From NCBI RefSeq assembly GCF_037975245.1, contig NC_092570.1, positions 13,528,501 through 13,592,500 on the forward strand: a stretch of DNA of 64,000 bases, given 5' to 3'. This document shows, in pieces, positions 1 through 12,371 of this stretch (within the stretch, counting starts at the first letter, position 1; every line of letters begins with the position of its first letter). The notes below the pieces were generated by a model. The model worked only from the letters and a program-made list of their open reading frames with translations, was not told where the DNA came from and made no database searches. A program made the position numbers and the translations under genes. The DNA comes from Apostichopus japonicus (lineage: Eukaryota; Echinodermata; Holothuroidea; Aspidochirotida; Stichopodidae).

Positions 1-840
1 TTTGACGAACTTCCATTAGCTCGCATAGGGAAGAGTTTATGTGACTGTGTTTAGGATGCGCCCCCCCCCCCCTCCACCAAGTCCGATCCCCCGTACCCCC
101 GCTTCCATTACCCACGCCCAGTTTCAACTTATATACCTGCAACTAATTGGTACAGCTTATATGCGAGTGTTTACCCCACCCAACGATAGCTCTACACGCT
201 GAAGATCAGAGGTTAACACAATGTGAATTTTTGTTCTACGGATTATTTCTGCCACAAAGGTCCGGCAGAGAAAGAAATTCGCTTTAATACAGAAAATAAA
301 TTACTTTCAATGAAGGAGATGACTACAAATGCGTTGGTAGCTTGCTGACATCAAAGGTTGCACACAAACTGAACAGGTTTTTTCCCTTGTGAACAGTTTG
401 CTGAAAAATAAATTGAGAGTGTATACTAAGTTTAGATTATGACCCTTATTGGTATTCGTAGTCCCGAAATGCCTAACTGAAGAAATAAAAGTTCTCTGAT
501 GACGATGGTTCATTTGTATGCTAATAAACTTCTTATATGAATAATCACCAGGGATTGTGAAACGTTGGGAAAATGTTGTGGGAGGAAGAATGAATGGCCT
601 ATACATACTGTACAGTGTGCAACCTTTTAGATGGCGGGTATAAGGTTATACCAATTAGACAGCTTATAGAGGCACCCAAGATATAGTGTGGGCACCGAAA
701 TCAAACAACTTTATGGCATATGCTTTTACATTGTTTACCATAATATCCCATTCATATATACATGAAAGACGAATGGAGGCGCATTGACTTCATAGTTGAT
801 ATGCTTTGTCAAAAATATATGTACATAATTATTAAAATAT

Positions 841-842
<2 letters not shown>
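1..842. other. Intergenic, nothing recognised
   Basis: A C/T-rich tract lies at 61-115. No gene or structured repeat was recognised in the rest. Confidence 0.6.
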
Positions 843-924
<82 letters not shown>

Positions 925-932
925 ATATATAT
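843..932. repeat. (AT)n microsatellite
   Basis: About 90 bases of alternating AT with one TT interruption. The Tyr-Ile repeats in frames here are artefacts. Confidence 0.97.
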
Positions 933-1362
933 CAATGAACTGTGGTAGGATAAAATCAGCGTGTTGGTCCGATGTATGGATATATGACAAGAATTGACTC
1001 TTGTCCAAATAGCAAAGCGAACTCGAAGTATGTAGTTCTTTCTATGTGACCCGCCCAGTGGAACCAAAAACGTAAAGGCCAAAAACGGCTCTACGAGCTG
1101 GAACAGGAAGGAAGTACCTAGGAAGGACAATTTCTAATATTTGTAAACGTAAAGGTGTGAGTGCAAGCTATCGTGTGGCAGTTGAACGGTCCTTGACGTA
1201 AAATGGGTATAGAGGGACGAGGGATGGTAACCCGTACACCTCGAACCAGGGTAGAAGGTATCCCATAATCCAAGAGGAAGGATTAGCCCTACATCATAGG
1301 GGGGGGGGGAATGTGACCCTTACCCCACGGCTGAAGAGAGTGAACTCAACCTTCACGTAGAG

Positions 1363-1734
1363 CAGGGGTTCCCTAACTGGGATGCATGAAACCCCAGGGG
1401 GTGCGTGAGTCCATCCCAGGGGGTTCGTGAGACGTTCCTGAAAGTGAAAACTAGAGTACTTTTTGTTGAACTAAAATCTGATATATCATATAATTTAGTA
1501 ATGTACAAAAGTCGTACATATCGACAAACTCTTTTCGCGTTCCATTCGCATATATTTTGCCATAGTAGTACCGTACGTACATTGCATGTGATACTTGATC
1601 TTTTACGAAGCACTGTTATGCGTATTATAGTATAATAATGACTCAGATCGCGCCTGGAAAAGTTGGGGGATCGTGGACAACTCTGACATCCACAGGGGAA
1701 TCGTGGGGGGGGGGATAAAGTTAGGGAAACACTG
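1363..1734. mobile_element. hAT-type MITE with 8-bp target-site duplication
   Basis: The ends are CAGGGGTTCCCTAACT and GTTAGGGAAACACTG, which are inverted repeats starting CA and ending TG. The identical octamer ACGTAGAG flanks it at 1355-1362 and 1735-1742. An 8-bp duplication and CAGnG ends are hallmarks of the hAT superfamily. There is no transposase. Confidence 0.88.
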
Positions 1735-2482
1735 ACGTAGAGAGTATGGCCATACCTGGCAGTGAAATATCAGTCTCGTGATGTCCCTCCAGAACCCTTC
1801 CCGATTTCCAGAACAATCATATTTCGAATAAGTTCATTTCTTTTCTTTTCGTTGAGTAGAAAATGTCACCTTCGTTTATCAAATAGAGATCATGAGGATT
1901 TTCAGAAAGAAAGAATGAATTGATCTAATATTAAATTGCATCTGTGGGGAAAGACAGGTGGTATAGGCGGCCGGGGGGTAGGGGCATCGATTCGTTTATA
2001 GGATTGGGGGGGGGGACTTATTGATACTATCCCTCCATAGCTGCAAATGCACTTGATCATCAGAAGCTTACACACATTGTCTGTAAGAAATACCTTCTAC
2101 CCTCACTCCCTCAACCCCACCCCCATCCCTACCCACCCCCATGCCCTACCCCATCCCCTGTAGGCTACATATTATGATTCCATGCATAACTAACCATGTG
2201 TTGTATTTATGTCCATAAAATTGATGTGTACGATCGATCAAGTATTTACTTGTGAACAATATTATAATTAATTAACATTTTAAATTATTGATATAGGCAC
2301 ACTTTTGTAGGCGGGACGATGTGTATGCCTTAATGAATTAATTAGCTATTATTAATAATTACAGCTTCAGATAATCACAAACAGACTATTCAATCTATCG
2401 TGATGGTATCATATTATCTTGTTTGTGCACCCACTAGTGAGTTTGCTTCCTGCAGGGATCGATGTCCGTGAACTAGGGTAAC

Positions 2483-2485
<3 letters not shown>

Positions 2486-2550
<65 letters not shown>
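2486..2550. repeat. (AT)n microsatellite
   Basis: About 65 bases of alternating TA, followed by CACGCGCATGCG. Confidence 0.97.
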
Positions 2551-2553
<3 letters not shown>

Positions 2554-2800
2554 GCGCATGCGCAGCTACGTCTGCCAGAAAGTCAGACGCAGGTAAGTGA
2601 ACCGAGAAGAGTACACCCGATAAGAGATTAGCCAATGCAACGTACGTTGTACAATTCATATATAGTTATAAGAGGCTGGCCTTTCACCTCATTTATTGTC
2701 CGACCATTATAATCTTATCGGCCGGCTATACTCTGTAAAGTTAAAACGTTATGATCGTGTTATGAACAGATAATGCGTTCACAAAATAACGGTAAACAGA

Positions 2801-2892
2801 AAAGTGACTATAGGTAATACCGTCAAAGTTATATTTACGTATGCATAAAGTGACTATAGGTAATACCGTCAAAGTTATGTTTACGTATGCAT
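2801..2892. repeat. Tandem duplication, 46 bp x 2
   Basis: AAAGTGACTATAGGTAATAC...ACGTATGCAT is duplicated with a single A/G difference. Confidence 0.92.
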
Positions 2893-2933
2893 CTCATTTA
2901 TTCGAATATCTTTATCTATATTATATCTTTATC

Positions 2934-2943
2934 TATATATATA

Positions 2944-3013
<70 letters not shown>
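2934..3013. repeat. (AT)n microsatellite
   Basis: About 80 bases of TA/TCTA repeat, followed by a poly-C and a poly-A run at 3022-3048. Confidence 0.95.
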
Positions 3014-3014
<1 letters not shown>

Positions 3015-3344
3015 CTTGGTGCCCCCCCCCCCCCCCAAAAAAAAAAAATAAAAGAAGAAAGTCGTTTTACCTTTCCTATGTTTAAAGTATGAATTTTAAC
3101 GGTGTTGGCATTAAAAGCAAAGCCATCGTTGGATGATTGTTAAGAGGCTACTCTAATGTTTTTAATTCAGCATTTGCATAAGGGATCTCCATCAACAAAA
3201 AAACACATTTTAATTTACACAAAAAAACAAGTAAAATTGGAGCAGATTATGTCATAATTACATTGGATCAAGTTGTATTTAAGCCTTGTGAGTGAACAAA
3301 CCATAAATCTGTGATGTCTCCCAAATTTCGGGACCTTCCGTCAC

Positions 3345-4110
3345 ATAGACAGACAGTGATGGTTAGGTTTGTGTCTCTAGACAGATGGTGATGGTTAGGT
3401 TTGTGTCTCTGTCATATAGACAGTTGGTATGGTTAGGTTCAGTGTCTCTGCCATATATACATATGGTGATGGTTAGGTTTGTGTCTCTAGACAGATGGTA
3501 TGGTTACAAGGGCGTAGGAACCAGTGAAAAAAAATGGGGGCGGAAGTATCATTCCGCCCCCCCCCCCCCCCGCTTCGCAAGTCAGAAACCCCTTTTTCAT
3601 TTCTCAATAAATGATAAAAATCTCATTTGGAGCACCAAATTGCATCTAAGGCCAGGTGAAAAAGCAATATTATTTACAAAATGGATTCGGTGGGTTGAAG
3701 TGTGCTATATTGCACCAAATTGCATCTGAGGCCACCTGGAAATGCAAAAAAATTCCAAAGGGGAGGGGGACACCCCCTCCCACTTAGACCCCTCCCCCAG
3801 GCCGGCCATCAGTCTTCAGCCCTCTCCCCCACTAAAAAGTACCTTCCTACGCCACTGTATGGTTAGGTATAGTGTCTCTGCCATATAGACAGACGGTGAT
3901 GGTTAGGTTTAGTGTCTGTGTCGTATAGACAGACGGTGATGGTAAGGTTCAGTGTCTGTGTCGTATAGACAGACGGTGGTGGTAAGGTTCAGTGTCTGTG
4001 TCGTATAGACAGACGGTGGGTGGTTAGGTTCAGTGTCTGTGTCGTATAGACAGACGGTGGTGGTAAGGTTCAGTGTCTGTGTCATATATAGACAGATGGT
4101 TATAATTAGG
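3345..4110. repeat. Minisatellite, about 39-40-bp unit (interrupted)
   Basis: The unit reads approximately ATAGACAGACGGTGATGG then TTAGGTTCAGTGTCTGTGTCGT. It is repeated at 3345-3498 and 3866-4110, with a hAT MITE inserted between the two blocks. Open frames here (DTDTEP-type) come from the repeat. Confidence 0.85.
3507..3857. mobile_element. hAT-type MITE (GGCGTAGGAA family), copy 1
   Basis: The ends are CAAGGGCGTAGGAAC and TTCCTACGCCACTG, flanked by identical TATGGTTA octamers at 3499-3506 and 3858-3865. It interrupts the 3345-4110 minisatellite. The interior matches the copy at 59896, including a C run followed by GCTTCGCAAGTCAG. Confidence 0.9.
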
Positions 4111-4125
4111 TTCATGTCTCCTTTT

Positions 4126-5234
4126 AACTCATTTTAACTCATTTTAACTGTTAAGAAATGTTACGAACAACCACTTCATTTTGACGATGACTGATTCAAA
4201 TTTTCAAAGGAGAACTTAACTTGTTCGTAACAACGAGATGTCTAAATTCAAGCATAACCATAAAAATCACTTCTTGTTTATATCAGTTTTCCCATTAATA
4301 TCAACAAATAATTGTGCAATGTCATTTAAATTAATAGGACAATGAATTATATCTATATAGTTCTCTGTCATTTCCACTTTTTCTTACATTTATTAAGAAG
4401 TTTTCTATATGCATATTCATGCGCAAATAAGCGGATATTTCAGGCTAAAGGCTAATTAATATTTCGTATTAAGTTTACACGAAAACGAGGTTATTTTAGA
4501 ATATTCATGTAGAAAGTTTGAAAAAAATTCCCATGTTGAAAAGCAACAAAAAGTAGATAATAAGGTCAACTTTCTTTTCGTGAAGGTAGATTTCTTTTAC
4601 GTGACTACTGCCGACAATAATTGTTAAAAGATAATTGAGATGGCTGCTGGAATATTTATGCAGTACAAAATTATGAAATACTTTGATTTTAAATTTGATT
4701 TGCTTTCCTTTGAAAATATAACTCGGTCTACTTTTTGACGTATATTGCGTACAACGTGAACACAATTTACTTATGTGTAAAAGTAAGTTGGCCTGAGGTT
4801 TCGATCCTAGCAGGATCTTCTTCAAAGGCTACAATTGATTTATATGATGAAAGAAACTAATATTACAAGTTCTTTCCAAACTAACAAAATAAAATAAAAA
4901 ACGGAAAGGACAAAAAATGCCTAAAAACAAGATAAAATGCGATGGAAGAGTTGGTCAAGTTCTGAATACATTGCAATTTAAGGCTTGTAGATTTGAAGAA
5001 AAATAGACGTTCTCTGTTGTGTTTTTTTTTTTTTTTTTTGCATGTCAAAATAGGAAATAATGAAATCACAATGATTCGTAGAATTCTTTTACGGATTTCT
5101 GTTGATGTAAACATTTACACGTGAATTCAAAAAAGTTGAACGTAAACTGCTGGCTGACGTCAACCATTAAATTGTCGGTGAGAAAGCAATCATATGCACC
5201 TTCGGTAATACAACATAGGCATATTCTTACAATG
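4126..5234. other. Intergenic, mostly nothing recognised
   Basis: A dispersed-repeat motif GGTTTCGATCCTAGCAGG then ATCTTCTTCAAAGGC at 4797-4830 resembles one at 45868. No coding region was seen. Confidence 0.6.
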
Positions 5235-5242
5235 GTTTTTAA

Positions 5243-5632
5243 CAGTGGCGGAGCTAGGGGTATCGGTCAGGAGGGGCGAGAATGGTCTGTAGGGGCGCTT
5301 TCGACAATATCTAAGCGGAGCGCCATCACAGGTTGGCGCGTAGCGTACAGAATTTTTTTTAAGTTAAGATACTCCCTAGATCGCCGGAAATGACCCTACC
5401 CGGGCCTGGCTAATTTGCTGATAAACGAAGAATAAATGTGTGTCATCGCCAAATTACACCAACAAAATGTGACAAATGTCAAAAGGTAGGTGAGAGCGCA
5501 ATTAAAAAGTCAATATAATCGAGAAGTAGTAAAATGTGGTAAAGAGCTGAAAAGGGCGCCAGCAGTCCATTTGAGTCCGTCAGGGGGGGGGCATCCGCCC
5601 CCCACCCTGACTGTATGGACGCTCCGCCACTG
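5243..5632. mobile_element. hAT-type MITE (CAGTGGCGGAG family), copy 1
   Basis: The ends are CAGTGGCGGAG and CTCCGCCACTG. The flanks GTTTTTAA (5235-5242) and GTTTATAA (5633-5640) agree at 7 of 8 positions, so this is a slightly decayed duplication. The interior aligns with the copy at 19681 throughout. Confidence 0.88.
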
Positions 5633-5640
5633 GTTTATAA

Positions 5641-6485
5641 CATTATCACCGGCCTCAAAACGTTCTGTTTTGGAGACAAAAAGGTTTTTTTTTTTCTTTT
5701 GTCTTTCTAATTTATGTTAATGAAATGCAACATTGAATTGTAAATATGTCAAATCGTGACTTTGCTTGTGACACATTGTTTTCTTTTTTGCATGATTCTT
5801 GCGGATATATGGCCGCTGCGCCAATCCAATTGAACTTTAAGCATGTGCTGACGTATAGGCAAGCTGACATTACATATTGGTATAAAGACAAATAACAGAA
5901 ATCGTTCACGCTGGCAAGAATAAATTATTAATTAAAATTGTTGGGTTTCGACATCTCTTTGTTTGTGCGCAGCACAATGTGAAAGTATTCCTCGACAGAA
6001 GTCAATAGGATTAATTATTGATAAAAACCTTACAAGCAACGAGTGAATCGTGCAGCTCTAATATTCGTCTCAATAACGCTCAATAAATACGGCATGTTAG
6101 AAAATACTTGACATATATTGATTGATAGCGCCACCTATTCCATTATCGTCATGGGTTGCATGGCCTGGGAGCGAGGAATTGGGGTAAGTAGTTCAAGGTG
6201 GCGTTTTTCGCCATAAGACCAAACCACTTTCCTTCGTATTTTAACGTATTTTGATTCTACATCCCTCCCTCTTCCTGACCCGCCAGACCTGACGAGAGGG
6301 GACTCGGATGGGGGAGGGGGGAACCATGGGGCTTTGATTTCATGAAGGGATAGGGAAAATATGGCATAAAGAATACTAAATTCTTATTTTCATAATAGTT
6401 TGAAGACCCAAAAATAGGGGTCCAGTGACAAAAGTGTCACAAGCAGACATTTTCTTATGATCTGGCACTGGCAACATAGACGTAT
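5641..6485. other. Intergenic, nothing recognised
   Basis: This is ordinary AT-rich DNA with a G/C-rich stretch at 6250-6330. No gene was seen. Confidence 0.6.
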
Positions 6486-6538
6486 TGTAATATGTTCCTT
6501 CAACATTACACATGCCATATACCTTGTACGCACATATC

Positions 6539-7015
6539 CAGTGGCGGACTGGCCACACGGGCATTTGGGCAATGCGAGGTGGGCCGGTGGCCCGATGGGC
6601 CGGTGACCATGGTAAAATTTACAGCCCATTTTCGCAGTAGTTAATAGAATACAGACGGGCTGTGTAGAATATATATATTTTAACTGTGGGAATCAGTCAT
6701 GTAAAGACTGTCCTCGATCTCTGCTGCTACAAGGTGCTCCTCAAGTTCAACCTTTTCACCGATGCTTACAAGAGCGTTGAGCTTGCTTACAAGCTGCTTG
6801 TAACGCCACCTGTGTCACAAGTGGCATGTGAACGTACTTTCTCTGCCTTGAAGAGACTCAAAAACCGTTTGAAAAAGTACGATGACACAAGAACATCTTG
6901 AGGCGTTCATGTTGATGTCTGTGGCAAAAAGTAACTTGGCCAAACTTGACACTAAAAATATCATTGATGGTGTGGCTGCCAGAAGCAGCGAACTGCGTAG
7001 GCTCCTACTCTCGTA
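6539..7015 (+). pseudogene. Broken hAT transposase C-terminal (dimerisation) fragment
   Basis: Starting at a hAT-type end CAGTGGCGGACTGG (6539), the plus strand carries a fragment at 6740-7015. It encodes TPPVSQVACERTFSALKRLKNRL and, one frame over after about 6890, a continuation with EHLEAFMLMSVAKSNLAKL and ELRRLLLS. This is the hATC dimerisation motif (CERxFSALKR...). A single-base frameshift near 6890 and the absence of the rest of the protein make it a pseudogene. No right-hand terminus was found. Confidence 0.75.
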
Positions 7016-7312
7016 GACATGACATGTGCTCGCATTATTGAACATATATATTTTAGTGTATTTTAATTAGGTTTTTTTTCCATATTTTTCAAGCATGTTG
7101 TCACAAAATGCTTGAAAAACTAATTAAAATCCAGTCTGAAACATATATTTTTGCCTACTTTTGTTAACGTTTTTAACTTTCCTCAGTTTAATCAAGTGTT
7201 GCTTCTGGAAAGTATTTTGGGGTCTTTTTTAAAGGACTATTGTAACCTACAAAATTGAGAAATATAGCACCCATTTTGCATCTAGGCATTCCTTAACTTC
7301 AAAAAAATCTCA

Positions 7313-7872
7313 CATCACACATGCCATATACCTTGTATGCACATATCGTATTTATGTTCCTTCAACATCACACATGCCATATACCTTTTATGCACATATC
7401 GTACTTATGTTCCTTCAACATCACACATGCCATATACCTTTTATGCACATATCGTATTTATGTTCCTTCAACATCACACATGCCACATACTTTGTACGCA
7501 CATATCGTATATGTTCCTTCAATATATCGCATATGCCATATACCTTGTACGCACATATCGTATTTATGTTCCTTCAACATCACACATGCCATATACCACC
7601 TTGTATGCACATATCATATATATTCCTTCAATATCACACATGCCATATACCTTTTACACACATATCGTATATGTTCCTTCAACATCACACATGCAATATA
7701 CCTTTTACACACATATCGTATTTATGTTCCTTCAACATCACACATGCAATATACCTTGTACGCACATATCTAGTTATGTTCCTTCAACATCACATATGCC
7801 ATATACCTTGTACGCACATATCTAGTAATGTTCCTTCAACATCACACATGCAATATACCTTGTACACACACA
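7313..7872. repeat. Minisatellite, about 50-54-bp unit, eleven or so copies
   Basis: The unit reads CACACATGCCATATACC, then TTGTACGCACATATCG and TATTTATGTTCCTTCAACAT, with small variations. All three forward frames are open because the unit lacks stops. An additional lone unit lies at 6486-6538, immediately before the hAT fragment. Confidence 0.9.
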
Positions 7873-8699
7873 TATCAAGTGGGTTCTTTTCCATCAGTCA
7901 AAACAACCCGTAGTGGTTTCTGAGAGGAGTTTTGCATTTGTACATAACATACATTTCCACCTTTTTTTTCTCTCATGTTTTACTGTATTATAGCGTGTGT
8001 ATGTTTTTGTTTTCTTAGTCGACTGCTTTCCAGGTGAGAAATCCATGTGGAGCCAACTTTGGTTTTTTTTATAAACAGTTTATAGTCCAAATAATTAACT
8101 GGTCAGTTGGTTACCATGTCAACAATTAATAGGTTAACAAGTAAACAGTCAAAATATTTTGCCATATAAAGTTAGGTATACCTGTGTGAATTGATTTGAT
8201 CAGTAAACATTTAAAAAGCTGGGAATATTTAGAATACTTTTTTTTTACTTGACCACTGACCCAAAGCCCCACCCCTCCCCCCTGCAGATGCCTGTTTATT
8301 GTTATTGTTAGTTTATTGCTGGTATTTTTCATTGTTAACACCATACCATTCCATTTTTTTTTTATTGTTGTTACTGTTTTAATCCTATCTCTTTGAATCT
8401 TTTCCATTTATTTATTTTGTATTTGGTGATCAAGGTCATTTCTTTCAATTTGCCGCTCATTACTTGTTTTTTCTGTACATTTCTATATCACCAAAAACCA
8501 TTCGGGAAGATAAGCTATGTCGCTAACGTAGAAAATCCTCTCGAAAATAAAGCCGAAGTAAAAAATACGACCAAACAATACATCGAAAATGATAACAAAG
8601 AAACAAAAGTGACTAAAACAATATTTTTATTCCTTTTCTACTATGCTGCTTTATTCCAAAATTCTGCCCCCACCCCCTGCTCCCATGATTACATGTGAC
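7873..8699. other. Intergenic, nothing recognised
   Basis: AT-rich with poly-T runs. The short open frame at 8393-8698 has no recognisable motif. Confidence 0.6.
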
Positions 8700-9462
8700 T
8701 ATATTTCAAGCATACATTTTTACCTTATTAAGAATGACATCTGATCATGTGATGGGAGATAAATACAAAAAGTGAACAACTCTGTATACTCTCTTAAAAG
8801 CATCATTTTGGGGGGAATTAATTCATCAACTTTTCTGGACAATTCTTACCAATTATATTGGATATTGCTAAACAAATTCAGTTCATATACGATCAAAACT
8901 AAACAAATCTCCTACATTAGTTTAGCCGAATGAAAATGAATAATTGAGTAATTAAACTTTTCACTCTATTCATTTGTACATATTATTATTTATTAATAAC
9001 ATACCAAAAGCAAATATGATATTAAATAAAAAAAAACATCAATTCTTTCAATTAAAAAAAAACAAATCTCCACTTTTAATGCTGATAAACCCATTTTTAT
9101 TTGATATATGGTAAAATGGACACTAACAACCAACATGAAAAAAAAACATGATTTGACCCATAAGGGTGATTTCTATCACTTAATACAACTGGTTGGGGGC
9201 ATGGGAGTATGCTCAAAATGATACAACCATATGCAAAATGTAAAGCTCAATGTTATGCTCAATATAAAATACAACTTTTTGTCTCATAATTCATATACAC
9301 TATCCAAACACACACCCCCCCTCCCCCCCCCCGCCCAAAAAATCTACCCAACCCATCCGTAAAGCAATACAAACTGAGTTTTATCAGAGCAAGGATACAA
9401 GCTGTCATATTTTCAGTTTAAGTGTACAAATTACACCACAAGAAGGAGTGGGATGTAAACAT

Positions 9463-9757
9463 GTCCACATTGTCAAATTACAAAATGAGACACAAAATAC
9501 TTGCTCCATCACAACAACGAAAAATCTAGTTTTACCTAAGAAGAAATTCCACTAAACTTTGGTCAAGTCTTTGTATTAAGACAAAGCACTCTGTCAAATG
9601 TTTACTACTTCGTCCACATTGTCAAATTACAAAATGAGACAAAAATACTTGCTCTATCACAACAACAAAAATCTAGTTTTACCTTAGAAGAAATTCCACT
9701 AAACTTTGGTCAAGTCTTTGTATTAAAGACAAAGCATTCTGTCAAATGTTACTACTT
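9463..9757. repeat. Tandem duplication, about 149 bp x 2
   Basis: The segment starting GTCCACATTGTCAAATTAC at 9463 recurs at 9612 with only a few substitutions and indels. The copies are head-to-tail with no spacer, so this is a recent local duplication. Confidence 0.9.
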
Positions 9758-11307
9758 CTTAAAAATATAAACAATTATTAATTCTTTCTTAAGTAAAAGC
9801 ACGGCATCTGGAAAATAAATTAGTTACTAGGCTGACATAGAGAGAGAGAGAGGTGTCACACTTTCTTACAGCTTGGCATAAACCAACATTCATGAGTATT
9901 CTCAAATTTGAGTTGTGGCAGTGTCTTCATTTACAAACATGAATAAAAAAAGAGTAAGATTGCAAACCCAAACTTTGAATTTTTTTTTTCTCTTAAAAAA
10001 AAAAGTTCTTTTCATTCACTATTTTCAAACAGAACTACCTTACTAAATTTAAATTTATATATTTTTAAAATTTAACTATAATGGTAAAATTTGTGACTAT
10101 TTTTTTTTCCATACAAAGCAGATGACAAAATTCAAAATTTGTGAACGTTTTGTGAAACAAGTACTAGTTTTACTTTTCATTTTCTAAAAGCCCCACCCCT
10201 CCATAAGTCACCAACGATAGAAAAATATTATCAACTTCAACGAACCTCTTTACGATTCTGCACGTAATCTTAACTTACATAAGAACACAGGAAGTTCTAG
10301 GGATCCCCCTTTCTCCTGCCCCCCATCCATTTCCTAGCCCCAGTCCCCCATCCCTTCCCTAGCAGTCGAAACTGATTTATCAGAGCTAGAAAACAATATT
10401 TGTTCAAAAGCAAAAAGTCACCAAATTTAACCTAGATTCCCCCCCCCCTTTCATTTACCTCTCACATCTACTTTGCATGCAAGTTTGAAACAAAAAATTG
10501 TATATAAGCTAGAAGTTACCTTTTATACAGCAAAATGCAGCCTGTCTCATTAATTAACTGGTAATTAGATGAAGGACTTAAAGCACACAAACAGATAAGA
10601 GAGAACTGAAATAATTATTAATTTACAACTGATCATAATATTAATAATAATCATAACAATAATATTAATTCAAATTTTATACATATTTAAAAAAAGAATA
10701 TCTTAAAATTAGTTCAAAGGGCTATTTTTTTTCAACAACCTTGCCCTATAATTCAAGTACTGTTAATAGAATGTATATCTTTAAAAAAAAAAAGTTTAAA
10801 AAATTAGTTTAAAATGGAAATTACTTTGTACAGTAATTTACAACTTAAATGTACAGAAATTTGCAAATACAAAAAAAAACAACAGAAATTATCGATAAAA
10901 TTGAAAATTAATTGAAATAAAATTCTATCTAAAGATTGAATTTTTTCTTTTAATTGGTGATCTTCCACCAATGATGATTACAAAAGAGGGCGACAAATCA
11001 GTAATTGAAACATGCCACTTTTATTCACAAATTGAAGTGAACTTTTGCAGTTTCTCTTAAAGTATTGTAAACTATCTTTCTTTGTTTATATGTACTACCT
11101 TTCGAAGGTATATAGCATATTTCATCCATAATATAAAATAATTCAAATTTGTACTGCCTACCTTCTATGACAACCAAGTCTCTCAGCAACTGAGCAAACA
11201 AGGGAGTTTACACTCCTCCTCTCCCCCCCCCTCCCCCCAACCACTTTCCATTTAAAACTTGAGCTGAATGTATGCAAATATATATATGAACATTTTTACA
11301 GAGTATT

Positions 11308-11313
11308 TTTATT
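11308..11313 (-). terminator. Candidate glypican poly(A) signal AATAAA
   Basis: AATAAA occurs on the minus strand about 1.06 kb after the glypican stop. It is the first canonical hexamer I found downstream. In such AT-rich DNA it may be fortuitous, and others follow (for example near 11010). Confidence 0.25.
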
Positions 11314-12371
11314 GGAACATTCTAAGACTGCAACTTACAAAGTCAGTGTACTGCCCTCTATTCCCAGACCTTCCAATTTTTACCACAGACTATGTTATAG
11401 ATGCCTGGCAAGAATTATTCCTGTTCGAACATGATGTGTTTGGCAACTTGTCTTTCTCCTTTTAGTTCACATGTTAACTTTACAGGGAAACTAGTGTGCT
11501 TTTCACACCCATCACTTTGCTCTCCTCTGAATGAGAAGAGATAAAAAATATAAATAATTTACTAAAAAAGGGTATTTCTGATTTCCAGGAAAATGCTTGA
11601 GGAAAAAAATTTGAACACAGGTTCTACATCAGCGATCACATGCCCTTGGTAATGCATATGCATGTATTGTTATTAGTGGAAGATATTAAATAAATATGCA
11701 TAATAAAGAATGGAAGATGGTTTGAATATCCCTCTTTACCAACCATCTATTGGTTATGAATTTTGGGTTTCAATCTTTGAAAGACGATTTAAAAGGCACT
11801 CGGCAAGTTTGGTACAGGTCACACTGCCCCCCCCCCTCCCCTTTGAAATAAGCTTACCAAATAAATGCTTCTCAGCTGAGGAAGAAACTGCCTTGAGATA
11901 TTATTATTCAAAATACATAATCAATATTTATATAGCTTACTGGCACAACAATAAGGTTTTAATTGTTAGGATATATCCCATAGAAAAAGCATTTCCATAA
12001 ATAAAGGAACACATCTCCTATGATAATATCCTTCATATTAATGAAGAACATTTCCTATGGATTAGTAGGGATATAGATATTAAACTGGGAAAATGGGTTG
12101 CCACACAACCAATTTTCAACAGCCCCCATGAACTTTGAGATTTTTGAGATTACTCGCTTTCAAAAAGGGGCTCCAAAAAGTTTGATTTTAGTGCACAGAT
12201 TTTCACTGTGCATCATTTCTTCAAATGAAACCTATCTAGGTTGTTTGCTCGCAGATAAAAATTATACTCAATTTGTGAGATTATTTCAAAGACTAAGCCT
12301 CTTTTAAATATCATGATCTCTTTAAAACTTTTACAAAAATATACATTTAAGCCTTGTCATCTTGTGTTCAG

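Larger units (their letters stand above)
8700..12371 (-). other. AT-rich, repeat-poor 3' flank, possible long glypican 3' UTR
   Basis: No gene is seen here. The stretch lacks the MITEs that crowd the rest of the window and follows the glypican stop, which would fit a long 3' UTR. This is an inference only. It contains one 149-bp tandem duplication (9463-9757) and several pyrimidine-rich tracts. Confidence 0.35.

Noticed and set aside
3345-4110. Regular direct repeats suggestive of a CRISPR array
   Set aside because: Units are contiguous without unique spacers, and the DNA is eukaryotic. It is a minisatellite.
3909-4115. Frame encoding repeated TTTVCLYDTDTEP
   Set aside because: This is a translation of the 39-40-bp minisatellite.
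4797-4830. Possible hammerhead ribozyme (minus strand reads GGATCGAAAC)
   Set aside because: A CGAAAC box and a GATCC/GGATC stem are present, here and near 45868, but the essential CUGAUGA core is absent (CTTTGAAGA instead).
7321-7913. Three overlapping 150-179-codon plus-strand frames
   Set aside because: The minisatellite unit lacks stops in all frames. The peptides simply repeat the unit.
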